DNA of 64,000 bases from contig CAWUIQ010000013.1 in the NCBI GenBank assembly GCA_963922565.1, positions 20,664-84,663 of the forward strand. The letters are read 5' to 3'. Below the pieces are notes generated by a model that had not been told where the DNA came from, did not search any database, and saw nothing but the letters and a program-made list of their open reading frames with translations. Shown piece by piece: positions 17,219 to 24,928 of the stretch. The number at the start of each line of letters is the position of its first letter. Positions within the stretch are counted from its first letter, which is position 1. This DNA comes from JBCBKL01 sp963922565. Its GTDB lineage: Bacteria; Pseudomonadota; Alphaproteobacteria; Rhodobacterales; Rhodobacteraceae. The translations under genes were made by a program, and so were the position numbers.

Positions 17219-17860
17219 ATGGCAATCGTCATCATCAACCCAAACAGCACCGAGACCATGACCGAGGCAATGACGGAGATGGCCCGGCAGGCCGTGCCCG
17301 ATTTGCGTTTTGACGGCTGGACCTCTCACCAAGGGCCGCCCGCGATTCAGGGGGTAAGGGATGGGGCGGCTGCGACGCCACCGCTTCTGGACTTGGTTCG
17401 CAAGGCCGATCAGCAGGGGGCGGACGGGATCATCATCGGCTGCTTTGACGACACGGCACTGAACGAGGCCGCGGCAACCGCGACCTGTCCGGTCGTCGGG
17501 ATCGGGCAAGCGGCTTATCACCTCGCCGCGCTTCGCAATTGGCGCTTCAGCGTCGTCACAACGATGCCGGTGTCCGTCCCGATCATCGAGGCGAATATCG
17601 ATGCCGTTGGCCTAGGTGGGTTTCTCGGCAAGGTCAGGGCGTCGAATGTGCCGGTTCTCGAAATCGAGAATGATCCCGGCACGTCAGAGCAATTGATTCT
17701 GAGCGAAGCGAGACGGGCCGAGCAGGATGACGGTATAGACGCGGTCATCCTGGGTTGTGCGGGTATGGCCAACATCTCCAAAACGGTCGGCCAATCGCTC
17801 AACCGAGTTGTCGTGGATCCGGTTGTTGCAGCGGCATCCTGCATGAAGTGGTTGTGCTGA
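17219..17860 (+). CDS. Aspartate/glutamate/hydantoin racemase family protein
   Basis: 213 residues. Family start MAIVIINPNSTETMTEAM; two catalytic-type cysteines in IIIGCFDDT (~residue 78) and VILGCAGMA (~residue 179) in the usual spacing of cofactor-independent racemases such as hydantoin racemase. The gene lies 6 bases after the permease stop, so it is in the operon. The enzyme would interconvert stereoisomers of whatever the importer brings in, a plausible route being hydantoin or a D-amino-acid derivative. Function beyond family level is inferred. Confidence 0.82.
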   Translation: MAIVIINPNSTETMTEAMTEMARQAVPDLRFDGWTSHQGPPAIQGVRDGAAATPPLLDLVRKADQQGADGIIIGCFDDTALNEAAATATCPVVGIGQAAYHLAALRNWRFSVVTTMPVSVPIIEANIDAVGLGGFLGKVRASNVPVLEIENDPGTSEQLILSEARRAEQDDGIDAVILGCAGMANISKTVGQSLNRVVVDPVVAAASCMKWLC

Positions 17861-17879
17861 CTGGGAACGGGATCCCAGT
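17860..17879 (+). terminator. Hairpin at the end of the PotABCD-like operon
   Basis: ACTGGGA and TCCCAGT form a perfect 7-bp stem with a six-base loop immediately at the racemase stop codon. No T-run follows, so it may be a weak or Rho-assisted terminator. Confidence 0.45.
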
Positions 17880-18078
17880 TCCGATGGTCGTTCGGGTGGG
17901 GGGGAGGCTTCCAACTATCTACGGTCGAAGCTTTTTGTTGGACGTGACGCACAACCCGCCCAGATTTTGCGCAAAAGATGCATGCTTTGCTCGTTTTCAG
18001 GGCGACCACTGCCACCGACAACGCCACGCGGCCTTTGATATTTGGTGGTGCGGCTCACGCGCGTCACCTTCAGACGCG

Positions 18079-18188
18079 CAGGGCATCTAGGGTTCCGCCT
18101 CAGGCGATGGGGGTCTGGTCCGAGAGAGGTCGCCGGTCTGGCAAATTCCAACCGGTACACGGCGGGACAAAATCCCGGGAGAACACTG
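18079..18188 (+). promoter_or_regulatory. Guanidine-I (ykkC) riboswitch
   Basis: The conserved core elements occur in order and spacing: CTAGGGTTCCG at 18087, CTGGTCCGAGAGAGG from 18115, then ACCGG, ACGGCGGGACAAAA and TCCCGGGAGA ending near 18183. These are hallmark sequences of the ykkC-type class that binds free guanidinium and turns genes on. It lies ~85 bases upstream of the binding-protein gene at 18273 and should control the operon down to 22762. The stretch from 17880 to 18078 shows nothing else I can support except that it must contain the promoter. Confidence 0.93.
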
Positions 18189-18214
18189 CAACTGAGGTCA
18201 GGCCGTTTTCTCCA

Positions 18215-18254
18215 GTTCCGCCACGGCTCCGTTCATCTTCGATCCCGGCGGAAC
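18215..18254 (+). promoter_or_regulatory. Candidate expression platform of the guanidine riboswitch
   Basis: GTTCCGCC (18215-18222) and GGCGGAAC (18247-18254) are perfect complements. The same octamer GTTCCGCC also occurs inside the aptamer core at 18092-18099. GGCGGAAC can therefore pair either with the aptamer or with the downstream copy, a possible switching element. It sits just before the ribosome site AAGGAG (18261-18266) of the first gene. No T-run follows, so an effect on translation or a Rho site is more likely than intrinsic termination. Confidence 0.4.
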
Positions 18255-18272
18255 ATCGCAAAGGAGTTTCCT

Positions 18273-19331
18273 ATGCAAGTTTTTCGCCAAATCGTAGCGG
18301 GCGCGGCCGCGTTGCTGATCAGCACGGCAAGTGTTGCGACGGCGCAAGAGAAAACCGAATTCCGTGTCGCCTGGTCCATCTATGTCGGCTGGATGCCGTG
18401 GGGCTATCTCGAAGACAGCGGGATCATGGGCAAGTGGGCGGATAAGTACGGGATCGATGTCGAGATCGTGCAGATCAATGACTATGTCGAGTCGATCAAC
18501 CAGTACACGGCGGGGGCCTTTGACGGCGTATCGGCAACCAACATGGACACTCTGTCGATCCCCGCGGGTGGTGGCGTGGACACAACGGCGCTTATCGTAG
18601 GTGACTTTTCCAACGGCAATGACGCGGTGATCGTCAAGGGCGACGGCGATCTCGCTTCGCTCAAGGGCAAACCCGTCAACCTCGTCGAGTTGTCGGTGTC
18701 GCATTACCTTTTGGCCCGTGCGCTCGACAGCGTGGGCATGAAGGAAGCCGACCTTGCGAGCGTCATAAACACGTCAGACGCAGATATGATTGCGGCGTTC
18801 GCGACGCCCGATGTCGAAGCGGTGGTGACATGGAACCCGCTGGTGTCGACCATTCTGGAAGACCCCAATGCCAGCAAGCTTTTCGACAGCTCCGACATCC
18901 CCGGAGAGATCATTGACCTCATGGTGGTCAACACCGAAACGCTTGAGGCCAACCCGGAGTTCGGCAAGGCCATGGCGGGGGCCTGGTACGAGGTGATGGG
19001 CCTGATGGCTGCGGGCGATGAGGCCGTTCTGACCGCGATGGCCGAAGCCTCCGGCACGGATCTGGCGGGTTACAAGGCGCAGCTTGCGTCGACCGAGATG
19101 TTCTATGACCCCGCCGATGCCGTGGCGTTCACACAAAGTGCGGAGCTGCCAGCTACGATGGTCAATGTCGCGGAGTTCCTCTTTGACAAGGGCATCCTGG
19201 GTGAGGGCGCACCGTCGGCTGATTTCGTGGGTGTCGAGTACCCGGGCGGGACGATCACGGGCGACGCCAACAACGTCCAGTTCCGCTTTGACACGACCTA
19301 TATGCAAATGGCTGCAGACGGGGCGCTGTGA
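18273..19331 (+). CDS. ABC transporter substrate-binding protein (Ssu/Tau/Nrt type), probable guanidine importer
   Basis: 352 residues from ATG 18273, with AAAGGAG seven bases upstream; the open frame extends back through the riboswitch and that part is rejected. Sec signal peptide (MQVFRQIVAGAAALLISTASVATAQ). The mature protein has NMT1/SsuA-like features (YVGWMPWGYLEDSGIMGKWA; VTWNPLVS). First gene under the guanidine-I riboswitch. Importers of this type beside ykkC riboswitches are often annotated as urea-carboxylase-related; guanidinium is the most likely ligand here. Confidence 0.85.
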   Translation: MQVFRQIVAGAAALLISTASVATAQEKTEFRVAWSIYVGWMPWGYLEDSGIMGKWADKYGIDVEIVQINDYVESINQYTAGAFDGVSATNMDTLSIPAGGGVDTTALIVGDFSNGNDAVIVKGDGDLASLKGKPVNLVELSVSHYLLARALDSVGMKEADLASVINTSDADMIAAFATPDVEAVVTWNPLVSTILEDPNASKLFDSSDIPGEIIDLMVVNTETLEANPEFGKAMAGAWYEVMGLMAAGDEAVLTAMAEASGTDLAGYKAQLASTEMFYDPADAVAFTQSAELPATMVNVAEFLFDKGILGEGAPSADFVGVEYPGGTITGDANNVQFRFDTTYMQMAADGAL

Positions 19332-19351
19332 TCTGAAGCTGGGGCAGAGCG

Positions 19352-20164
19352 ATGCGCCTGATCAACCGCCATCCGGGCATCACGCTGCGCGCAGCGCTGA
19401 TCGCTCTGCCCTTTGCGCTTTTGTTTCTGGCCTACGCTTTGGGCTCGCAGGCCCGATTGGCCGAGAACCCATCGGACAAGCTGATGCCGTCGCCAGCCAA
19501 GATCGTCGAGACGGCGGCGCGTCTGCTGACCGAGCCGGACCGGCGGTCGGAAAAGATCCTGTTCTGGTACGACACATGGGCCAGCCTTGTCCGGCTGAGC
19601 CTTGGCGTCGGTATCTCGGCCGCGCTGGCGGTTGCGTTCGGGCTGTTGATCGGTCTCTTGCCCCATGTGCGGGCAACGTTGGCCGGGTTTGTCGCCGTGA
19701 TTTCGATGATCCCGCCGCTTGCTGTCTTGCCGATCCTTTTCATCGTCTTCGGGCTCGGTGAGCTTTCGAAGGTGGTGCTGATCGTTGTGGGGATCCTGCC
19801 GTTTCTGATCCGCGATCTTTCTGCCCGTGTTCTTGAGATCCCGCGCGAGATGATCGTGAAGGCGCAGACTCTGGGCGCCTCCAGCTGGGTGATCGCCCTG
19901 CGCGTTGCCCTGCCGCAGATGATGCCGCGTCTCATTCAGGCCGTGCGCCTATCGCTTGGACCCGCATGGTTGTTTCTGATCGCGGCAGAGGCAATCGCAT
20001 CCGAGCAGGGCCTCGGCTACCGCATCTTCCTCGTGCGCCGCTTCCTCGCGATGGACGTGATACTCACCTATGTTATCTGGATCACTCTCCTGGCTTTTCT
20101 CATGGATGTGGGGCTGCGCTGGCTGTCGCGGCGGTTCTTTCCGTGGACGGAGGCGAGCATATGA
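19352..20164 (+). CDS. ABC transporter permease, probable guanidine importer
   Basis: 270 residues with about six membrane spans and the BPD_transp_1 loop EMIVKAQTLGASSWVIALRV near residues 167-186. The start ATG 19352 follows GGGGCAGAG. It overlaps the ATPase start as ATATGA. Member of the SsuC/TauC type, matching the binding protein and ATPase on either side. Confidence 0.88.
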   Translation: MRLINRHPGITLRAALIALPFALLFLAYALGSQARLAENPSDKLMPSPAKIVETAARLLTEPDRRSEKILFWYDTWASLVRLSLGVGISAALAVAFGLLIGLLPHVRATLAGFVAVISMIPPLAVLPILFIVFGLGELSKVVLIVVGILPFLIRDLSARVLEIPREMIVKAQTLGASSWVIALRVALPQMMPRLIQAVRLSLGPAWLFLIAAEAIASEQGLGYRIFLVRRFLAMDVILTYVIWITLLAFLMDVGLRWLSRRFFPWTEASI

Positions 20165-20928
20165 GCTTTGTCACCGCAGAGGGCATCTTTCAGTCCTACG
20201 GCCAGCGCCCGATCCTTGAGCGTGTGAATGTCAGTGTCGAGGAGGGCGAGTTCATCTCGATCGTCGGTGCCTCAGGCTGCGGGAAGTCGACCTTTCTGCG
20301 CCTGTTGCTCGCGCAGGAAACCCCGACGCGCGGCGAGATACGGATCGACGGAGCCGACCCCGCCCGCGAGCCGGGGCTCGATCGTGGGGTCGTTTTCCAG
20401 AGGTATTCGGTCTTTCCGCACATGACTGTGGTCGAAAACGTTATCGCGGGCGAAAGCTTTCGCCGCCCCTGGGGCCGTTTCTTCGGGGCGGAAAAGAGCA
20501 ATGCGCGTCGACGCGCGATGGAAACGCTGGCCCGCTGCGGCCTCGACCACATGGCCGATGCCTATCCCGCTGCCCTGTCGGGGGGCATGCAACAAAGGCT
20601 GGCCATTGGGCAGGCGCTGGCCGCCAAGCCGCGCATCCTGTTGCTGGATGAACCGTTTGGCGCACTCGATCCGGGTACCCGGCTTTCCATGCATGACTTC
20701 CTCATGGATCTGCGGGCCGAGACGGGCATGACCGTTTTCATGGTCACCCACGATCTCGAAGAAGGGTTCAAGCTGGGTGACCGCGTTCTGGTCTTCGACA
20801 AACCCCGCTGGGACCCGGACTACCCCGACGTGATCGGTGCGACGATTACCTACGACTTCGATGCGCGCGACGGCGGCATCCCGTTTCAACAGATCAAGGA
20901 GGAAACCCATGTTCTTCGCCCTGCCTGA
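20161..20928 (+). CDS. ABC transporter ATP-binding protein, probable guanidine importer
   Basis: 255 residues from ATG 20161, overlapping the permease stop. Walker A GASGCGKST, signature LSGGMQQR followed by LAIGQAL, Walker B LLLDEP, switch His VTHDLEEGF. SsuB/TauB-type, without a C-terminal regulatory domain. It lies between the permease and the ureohydrolase, the start of which overlaps its 3' end by about 20 bases. Confidence 0.9.
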   Translation: MSFVTAEGIFQSYGQRPILERVNVSVEEGEFISIVGASGCGKSTFLRLLLAQETPTRGEIRIDGADPAREPGLDRGVVFQRYSVFPHMTVVENVIAGESFRRPWGRFFGAEKSNARRRAMETLARCGLDHMADAYPAALSGGMQQRLAIGQALAAKPRILLLDEPFGALDPGTRLSMHDFLMDLRAETGMTVFMVTHDLEEGFKLGDRVLVFDKPRWDPDYPDVIGATITYDFDARDGGIPFQQIKEETHVLRPA

Positions 20929-22153
20929 CCGCAGCCGGTCGCACCATCCGCGCGACCGCCGCGCGCCTGATCGGAGGGACCACCACCCAGACCTGACAAA
21001 GCTGCAGGGGTGGAAGTCGATGAAGGCCGAGGCGGACATTCCCGAAGGTCGCTGGGACGAAGAACGCCGCTGGGCCCTGCGTATGGGGCTAACGGGCGCA
21101 GACAGTATCGAAGATAAATCCATCCCCACTTTCGCGCGGGGCGAGCTACCCCACTACGCAGGCATCAACACCTTCCTCAAGGCGCCCTATGCCGAGGATG
21201 TAACGGAGGTCAAAGACTATGACGCCACTGTTCTTGGGATCCCGTTTGACGGGGGCACAACCTATCGTCCCGGTACCCGCTTTGGACCTCAGGGCGTGCG
21301 CAAGATCTCTGCGCTCTATACGCCTTACAATTACGAAATGGGTGTCGACCTGCGCGAGCAAATGACGCTGTGTGACGCGGGCGACGTCTTTACCATCCCG
21401 GCCAACATCGAAAAGAGCTTTGACCAGATCAGCCGCGCCGTGAGCCATGTGTTCAGTTCCGGTTCGCTGCCGATCATGATTGGTGGTGACCATTCCATCG
21501 GCTTTCCCTGCGTACGGGGCATTGCGGAATGCACGTCGAAGAAAATCGGCATTGTCCACTTTGACCGCCATGCCGACATCCAGGAGAAGGATCTGGATGA
21601 GCGTATGCACACAACACCATGGTTTCATTCCACAAACCTGCCGAATGTGCCCGCCAAGAACCTCGTTCAGGTCGGTATCGGTGGTTGGCAGGTCCCGCGT
21701 GAGGCGGTGAAGGTCGCGCGTGAGCGCGAGACCAATATCATCACCATGTCCGACATGGAAAAGATGGGGATCGACAAAACCGCCGAGATGGCGCTGGAGA
21801 TGGCGTGGGATGGGGTCGATATGGTCTATATGTCATTCGACATCGACAGCATCGACTGCGGCTTTGTCCCCGGCACCGGCTGGCCTGAACCCGGCGGGTT
21901 CCTCCCGCGCGAAGCGCTGGCGCTGGCCTCAAAGGTCGCGGCCGAGGGCATCTGCGGCATGGAGCTGGTCGAGGTCTCGCCACCTTATGACACGTCGGAC
22001 ATCACCGCGCTGATGGGTACGCGCGTGATCGTGGACGTGCTGGGCAGTCTGGTGGCGTCAGGCAAGCTGGGCAAACACAAGACCCATATCGACAAGCCCG
22101 TCACGATCCCGCATGGCGAATTCGAAGGGCGGAGGTGGTCCAATGCCACATGA
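20909..22153 (+). CDS. Ureohydrolase (agmatinase/arginase superfamily), probable guanidine hydrolase
   Basis: 414 residues from ATG 20909, preceded by AAGGAGG; it has a ~100-residue N-terminal extension relative to typical agmatinases. The dinuclear-metal ligands are all visible: GGDHS (H195), DRHAD (D219, H221, D223) and SFDIDSID (D311, D313). The usual DAHxD has Arg in place of Ala, and the usual PGTGTP is PGTGWP, hinting at a non-agmatine substrate. Under the ykkC riboswitch and beside an importer, hydrolysis of guanidine to urea and ammonia is the best guess, as shown for nickel-dependent guanidine hydrolases of this superfamily. Guanidinobutyrase or another guanidino-acid hydrolase remains possible. 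Confidence 0.83.
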   Translation: MFFALPDRSRSHHPRDRRAPDRRDHHPDLTKLQGWKSMKAEADIPEGRWDEERRWALRMGLTGADSIEDKSIPTFARGELPHYAGINTFLKAPYAEDVTEVKDYDATVLGIPFDGGTTYRPGTRFGPQGVRKISALYTPYNYEMGVDLREQMTLCDAGDVFTIPANIEKSFDQISRAVSHVFSSGSLPIMIGGDHSIGFPCVRGIAECTSKKIGIVHFDRHADIQEKDLDERMHTTPWFHSTNLPNVPAKNLVQVGIGGWQVPREAVKVARERETNIITMSDMEKMGIDKTAEMALEMAWDGVDMVYMSFDIDSIDCGFVPGTGWPEPGGFLPREALALASKVAAEGICGMELVEVSPPYDTSDITALMGTRVIVDVLGSLVASGKLGKHKTHIDKPVTIPHGEFEGRRWSNAT

Positions 22154-22571
22154 CATCGTGAATGGTCATATCGGCCACAACCATGACCACGATCATCTGC
22201 ACAGCCATCTCAAACCCGAAGATGAGGCGGCCGAACTACAGGTTCTGGCCGAGCAGTTCATCGACGGCTTCGTCGCCGCGCGGGACAAGATGTCTTATCT
22301 GCGCTTGGCCGGCGTACCGCTCGAGCGACCCGAAAAGGGGGGAAGCGCGCAGATGAAGCTGGTCGATGTGCAGCTGACGACCGAATGGCAAGTCGGCACG
22401 GCGTCGCCCTCCTTCGGATCGCGGGAGCTCAGCTATCTGCCATATCCGGGCGAGATGGTGACCGAACGCACCAATCTGGGGTTTGTCTATGTGTCGCTTG
22501 ACGCAAAAGAGGTGGTGGACCTGCGTTCATTCCTGCATGCGCGTCACGCGCATGGAGAGGGCGGATCATGA
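22143..22571 (+). CDS. His-rich small protein of the guanidine operon (possible nickel/metal-delivery protein)
   Basis: 142 residues from ATG 22143, overlapping the ureohydrolase stop by 11 bases, with GGAGGTGG upstream. The first ~26 residues are histidine-dense (HDIVNGHIGHNHDHDHLHSH), like metal-storage tails of HypB/UreE-type nickel proteins. The rest has no motif I recognise (QMKLVDVQLTTEWQVG; YPGEMVTERTNLGFVYVSLD). Known guanidine hydrolases need nickel and HypA/HypB-like helpers. No such helpers are nearby, so this protein may fill the role. Tight coupling to the hydrolase supports this, but it is inference. Confidence 0.7.
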   Translation: MPHDIVNGHIGHNHDHDHLHSHLKPEDEAAELQVLAEQFIDGFVAARDKMSYLRLAGVPLERPEKGGSAQMKLVDVQLTTEWQVGTASPSFGSRELSYLPYPGEMVTERTNLGFVYVSLDAKEVVDLRSFLHARHAHGEGGS

Positions 22572-22762
22572 GGTATGCCCTGCTGCTGGTCCTTTTGGCG
22601 CAGCCGGCCCACGCTCATCACGAAGCGGTCGCCGTATCCATTCTGCCCAGCCTGGTGGCTTTGCTCGCTCCGGTGGCTGTTGCGCTAGTGACGGCGTGGC
22701 GGTGGTGGATGCGACGCCGCGGCAGGCCGCATAGAGATCAACGGTCTATAAGCGAGAACTGA
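22568..22762 (+). CDS. Small membrane protein at the end of the guanidine operon
   Basis: 64 residues, overlapping the His-rich gene by 4 bases (ATGA). It has a signal-like N-terminus (MRYALLLVLLAQPAHAHH), one further hydrophobic span (~residues 24-44, ILPSLVALLAPVAVALV) and a basic tail (WRWWMRRRGRPHR). It carries an exposed HH pair after the predicted cleavage site. No family recognised. The coupling suggests a small accessory in metal or guanidine handling. Confidence 0.6.
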   Translation: MRYALLLVLLAQPAHAHHEAVAVSILPSLVALLAPVAVALVTAWRWWMRRRGRPHRDQRSISEN

Positions 22763-22818
22763 GGCTGCAAAAGCACAACTAGGCAAATCTTACGGCCAGA
22801 TTGGTGAAAGGGTTAGCG

Positions 22819-23778
22819 TCACGTCAGGCGCAATTCGTCGGACGGAACGCCGTGTTGAGCCAGAAAGCCAAGAACCGTCGAACGGAGCAGCAGGCCGAAG
22901 GAATTGCCGCCGGCCCGTCCGCTATGAATTGCGATCAGCCTTCGGTTGCCGTTGGATTCCTTGAGCCAGATTGGCGCGCCGCTTAGTCCGGGCCGCGCGC
23001 TGATACGATACCGCAGAAGCGGTGCACGCGCTCCGCCGGCGCTCAATCGGGGCCGCACAGCATCAATCAGGTTGAAGCCACGCCGCATCTGGCGGTTGCC
23101 TCCGGCGATCATCGGAAAGCCGGCGACATTGACCATTCGATGAGTAATCGTATCGCCAAAGAGATTGGTGAACTTCTTGACTGAATCGCCGCTTTTCGAC
23201 CCAAACCAACCGAATTTCTCCTTCGTGCCGGGAACGCGTATCTTTCCGAGGCTCTTGAAATTCTTGCGATTGACGCGGACCAGCGCGTAGTCGAACAGCC
23301 GGGCTTTGTCGCGGTTGGAGTCAAACAACCCCTCCGGTGTGTATGTTTGCTTGGTCGATGAGCGCCAGACCCCGAAAGGTGCGCTTGCCGGAAGAGCGCC
23401 CGCGGGAACCTGTGCCGGGACGATGTGAACCTCGGTTGGCTTGTACCGTTTGGTCCCCTTTATCGCGCGGACGTTGTGTCCGGCGGTCAGGATGTAGCGG
23501 GCAGAAATGAGCACGCCGGTGCCGGCCAGCCAAGCGCCGCCAATCGGCGTTCCGACCACGGGAAAATTCAGGTCGCTGCGGGGGTACTTCACGAGGATCT
23601 TGCACACCCAGCGATATGGAATGCTGCGTGTGTTTGCGACCGGCACCAGATTGGGACCTGCTGCGGGACCGGGCGGCGCTGCCTGATAGTCGCCCGCCCA
23701 AAGGTCCGGGTCCCCGAATTCGTCAAGCTCGTCAAATTCGTCCATCTCATCCAGCGCGTCAAAAGGGTATTCAAGCAT
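22819..23778 (-). CDS. Trypsin-like serine protease with acidic N-terminus
   Basis: 319 residues. Residues 1-25 are highly acidic (LDEMDEFDELDEF) with no Sec signal. From ~55 on there is an S1-type chymotrypsin fold: His in TAGHN (H101), Asp in FDYALVRV (D163), Ser in RPGLSGAPIW (S266), so the catalytic triad is complete. It resembles V8-like/trypsin-like bacterial proteases. It is divergent from the cluster at 24003-30338, separated by a perfect dyad (23882-23901). The acidic head resembles those of two neighbouring proteins, suggesting a shared function such as export, docking or charge neutralisation. Confidence 0.85.
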   Translation of the reverse strand: MLEYPFDALDEMDEFDELDEFGDPDLWAGDYQAAPPGPAAGPNLVPVANTRSIPYRWVCKILVKYPRSDLNFPVVGTPIGGAWLAGTGVLISARYILTAGHNVRAIKGTKRYKPTEVHIVPAQVPAGALPASAPFGVWRSSTKQTYTPEGLFDSNRDKARLFDYALVRVNRKNFKSLGKIRVPGTKEKFGWFGSKSGDSVKKFTNLFGDTITHRMVNVAGFPMIAGGNRQMRRGFNLIDAVRPRLSAGGARAPLLRYRISARPGLSGAPIWLKESNGNRRLIAIHSGRAGGNSFGLLLRSTVLGFLAQHGVPSDELRLT

Positions 23779-23881
23779 GGGACACCTCGACCGTTTCGTG
23801 CGGAACCGCAGCGATGCTATCCCGCCCGTAATGGCGGCGGCTATAGCTTCAACGAGCTAGCCATCCCTCAGGCCGACCCTT

Positions 23882-23901
23882 GGTACCCTGTTTTGGGTAC
23901 C
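23882..23901. promoter_or_regulatory. Perfect 20-bp dyad, candidate LuxR-type operator
   Basis: GGTACCC-N6-GGGTACC lies in the 224-bp gap between the divergent protease gene and the acidic/cationic protein gene. A 20-bp dyad of this layout is the size of LuxR-type binding sites, and the cluster ends with a LuxR-type HTH gene. It could also be a short hairpin in the leader of either transcript. I saw no second copy in the cluster. Confidence 0.45.
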
Positions 23902-24002
23902 CCAGACATGGAATTGCTGGCAGCCCCTCACAGGTAGACCCTGAAAGCTGACGTTCGCGCCTGCCGCGCGTCCGGTTTCAACGTCCAGCAGCGGAGGTCA
24001 GC

Positions 24003-24827
24003 ATGTTAGATGAAGAACTTGATATGTATTACGGCGAGGAACTGGAATTCGACGATGAATTCGAAGACGGGTACGACTACGAGGACGACTACGAAGACGA
24101 CTACGACTCGTATTACGACGAGGAAGACTTCGAAGATTTCGACTTCGAAGGCGATGAATTCTGGGGCAGTCTGAAAAAGATCGCGCGCAAGGTCGGAAGT
24201 GCGGCCAAGCGTGCAGCCAAGAAACTCGCCCCCATTGCCAAGCGGCATGCAGGCAAGATCGGTTCGGTCATCGGGGGTGCCGTGGGAGGGCCAGTGGGTG
24301 CTGCTCTCGGCGGCAAGATCGGCGGGTTCGTCAAGAACCTCGAAGACGAGGACGAATTCGACACCGAAGACGAAATGGAAGCTGTCATGCCCATCCCGGC
24401 GCTGGATGAAGATCTGGCCGAGGCCATGGCTGCGGCGGCGACCAAGGCCAAGCCATCAGATGCGCAAGCGTTGGGCGGGGCGATTACCATCACCATCATG
24501 TCCAAGACGCCGCTGGCCGTGAAGACCATGGCACCCGCACTGGCCAGTGCCAGTGGACGCGTGGCCCGGACGATGGCCTCTGACCCACGAAGCAAACAAC
24601 TGATCCGCACCTTGCCCACGATCGTCAAGAAGACGGCGGCGACGCTGAACCAGAAAGCCCGTAAGGGAAAGCCTGTGACCAAGGCAACCGCAGCGCGCGT
24701 CATGACCAAGCAGGCCAAGCGGACCCTGCGGTCGCAGGCGAGGCTGGCCCGCGCACTGGCCAACAATGCCGCCAAGAAACGGCGGCTGGATAAGGCGGCG
24801 ATTGCCCGCGCCGAAAAGTTCTATTGA
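24003..24827 (+). CDS. Charge-segregated protein: acidic head, cationic amphipathic segment, glycine-zipper segment
   Basis: 274 residues, no recognised family. Residues 1-53 are almost only Asp, Glu, Tyr and Phe. Residues 54-85 are a cationic amphipathic stretch (WGSLKKIARKVGSAAKRAAK) that looks like cecropin/pleurocidin-type membrane peptides. Residues 86-109 are a Gly/Ala/Val zipper (SVIGGAVGGPVGAALGGKIG) of the kind that inserts into membranes. A second short acidic patch (112-128) precedes a basic helical C-terminus rich in Lys, Arg and Ala. The start ATG 24003 follows GGAGGTCAGC. An acidic pro-part masking a cationic membrane-active part, beside two proteases, suggests proteolytic activation. 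A DNA/RNA-binding or structural role is an alternative. Confidence 0.75.
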   Translation: MLDEELDMYYGEELEFDDEFEDGYDYEDDYEDDYDSYYDEEDFEDFDFEGDEFWGSLKKIARKVGSAAKRAAKKLAPIAKRHAGKIGSVIGGAVGGPVGAALGGKIGGFVKNLEDEDEFDTEDEMEAVMPIPALDEDLAEAMAAAATKAKPSDAQALGGAITITIMSKTPLAVKTMAPALASASGRVARTMASDPRSKQLIRTLPTIVKKTAATLNQKARKGKPVTKATAARVMTKQAKRTLRSQARLARALANNAAKKRRLDKAAIARAEKFY

Positions 24828-24928
24828 GCATGAGGCTGCTGGAGGCCGCTGGCCTTTGGCAGCCATTTCCCGGACGGACCACCGCATTTCTCGCGTGGCC
24901 AGACGCCCAGTTCAGGAGCCCGAGGACA

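Noticed and set aside
16580..17521. 313-codon open frame on the minus strand
   Set aside because: Antisense to the PotC-like permease and racemase genes; highly charged, no motif.
18042..18272. Upstream extension of the guanidine binding-protein gene
   Set aside because: The extension runs through the riboswitch and has no signal peptide; ATG 18273 has a good ribosome site and signal sequence.
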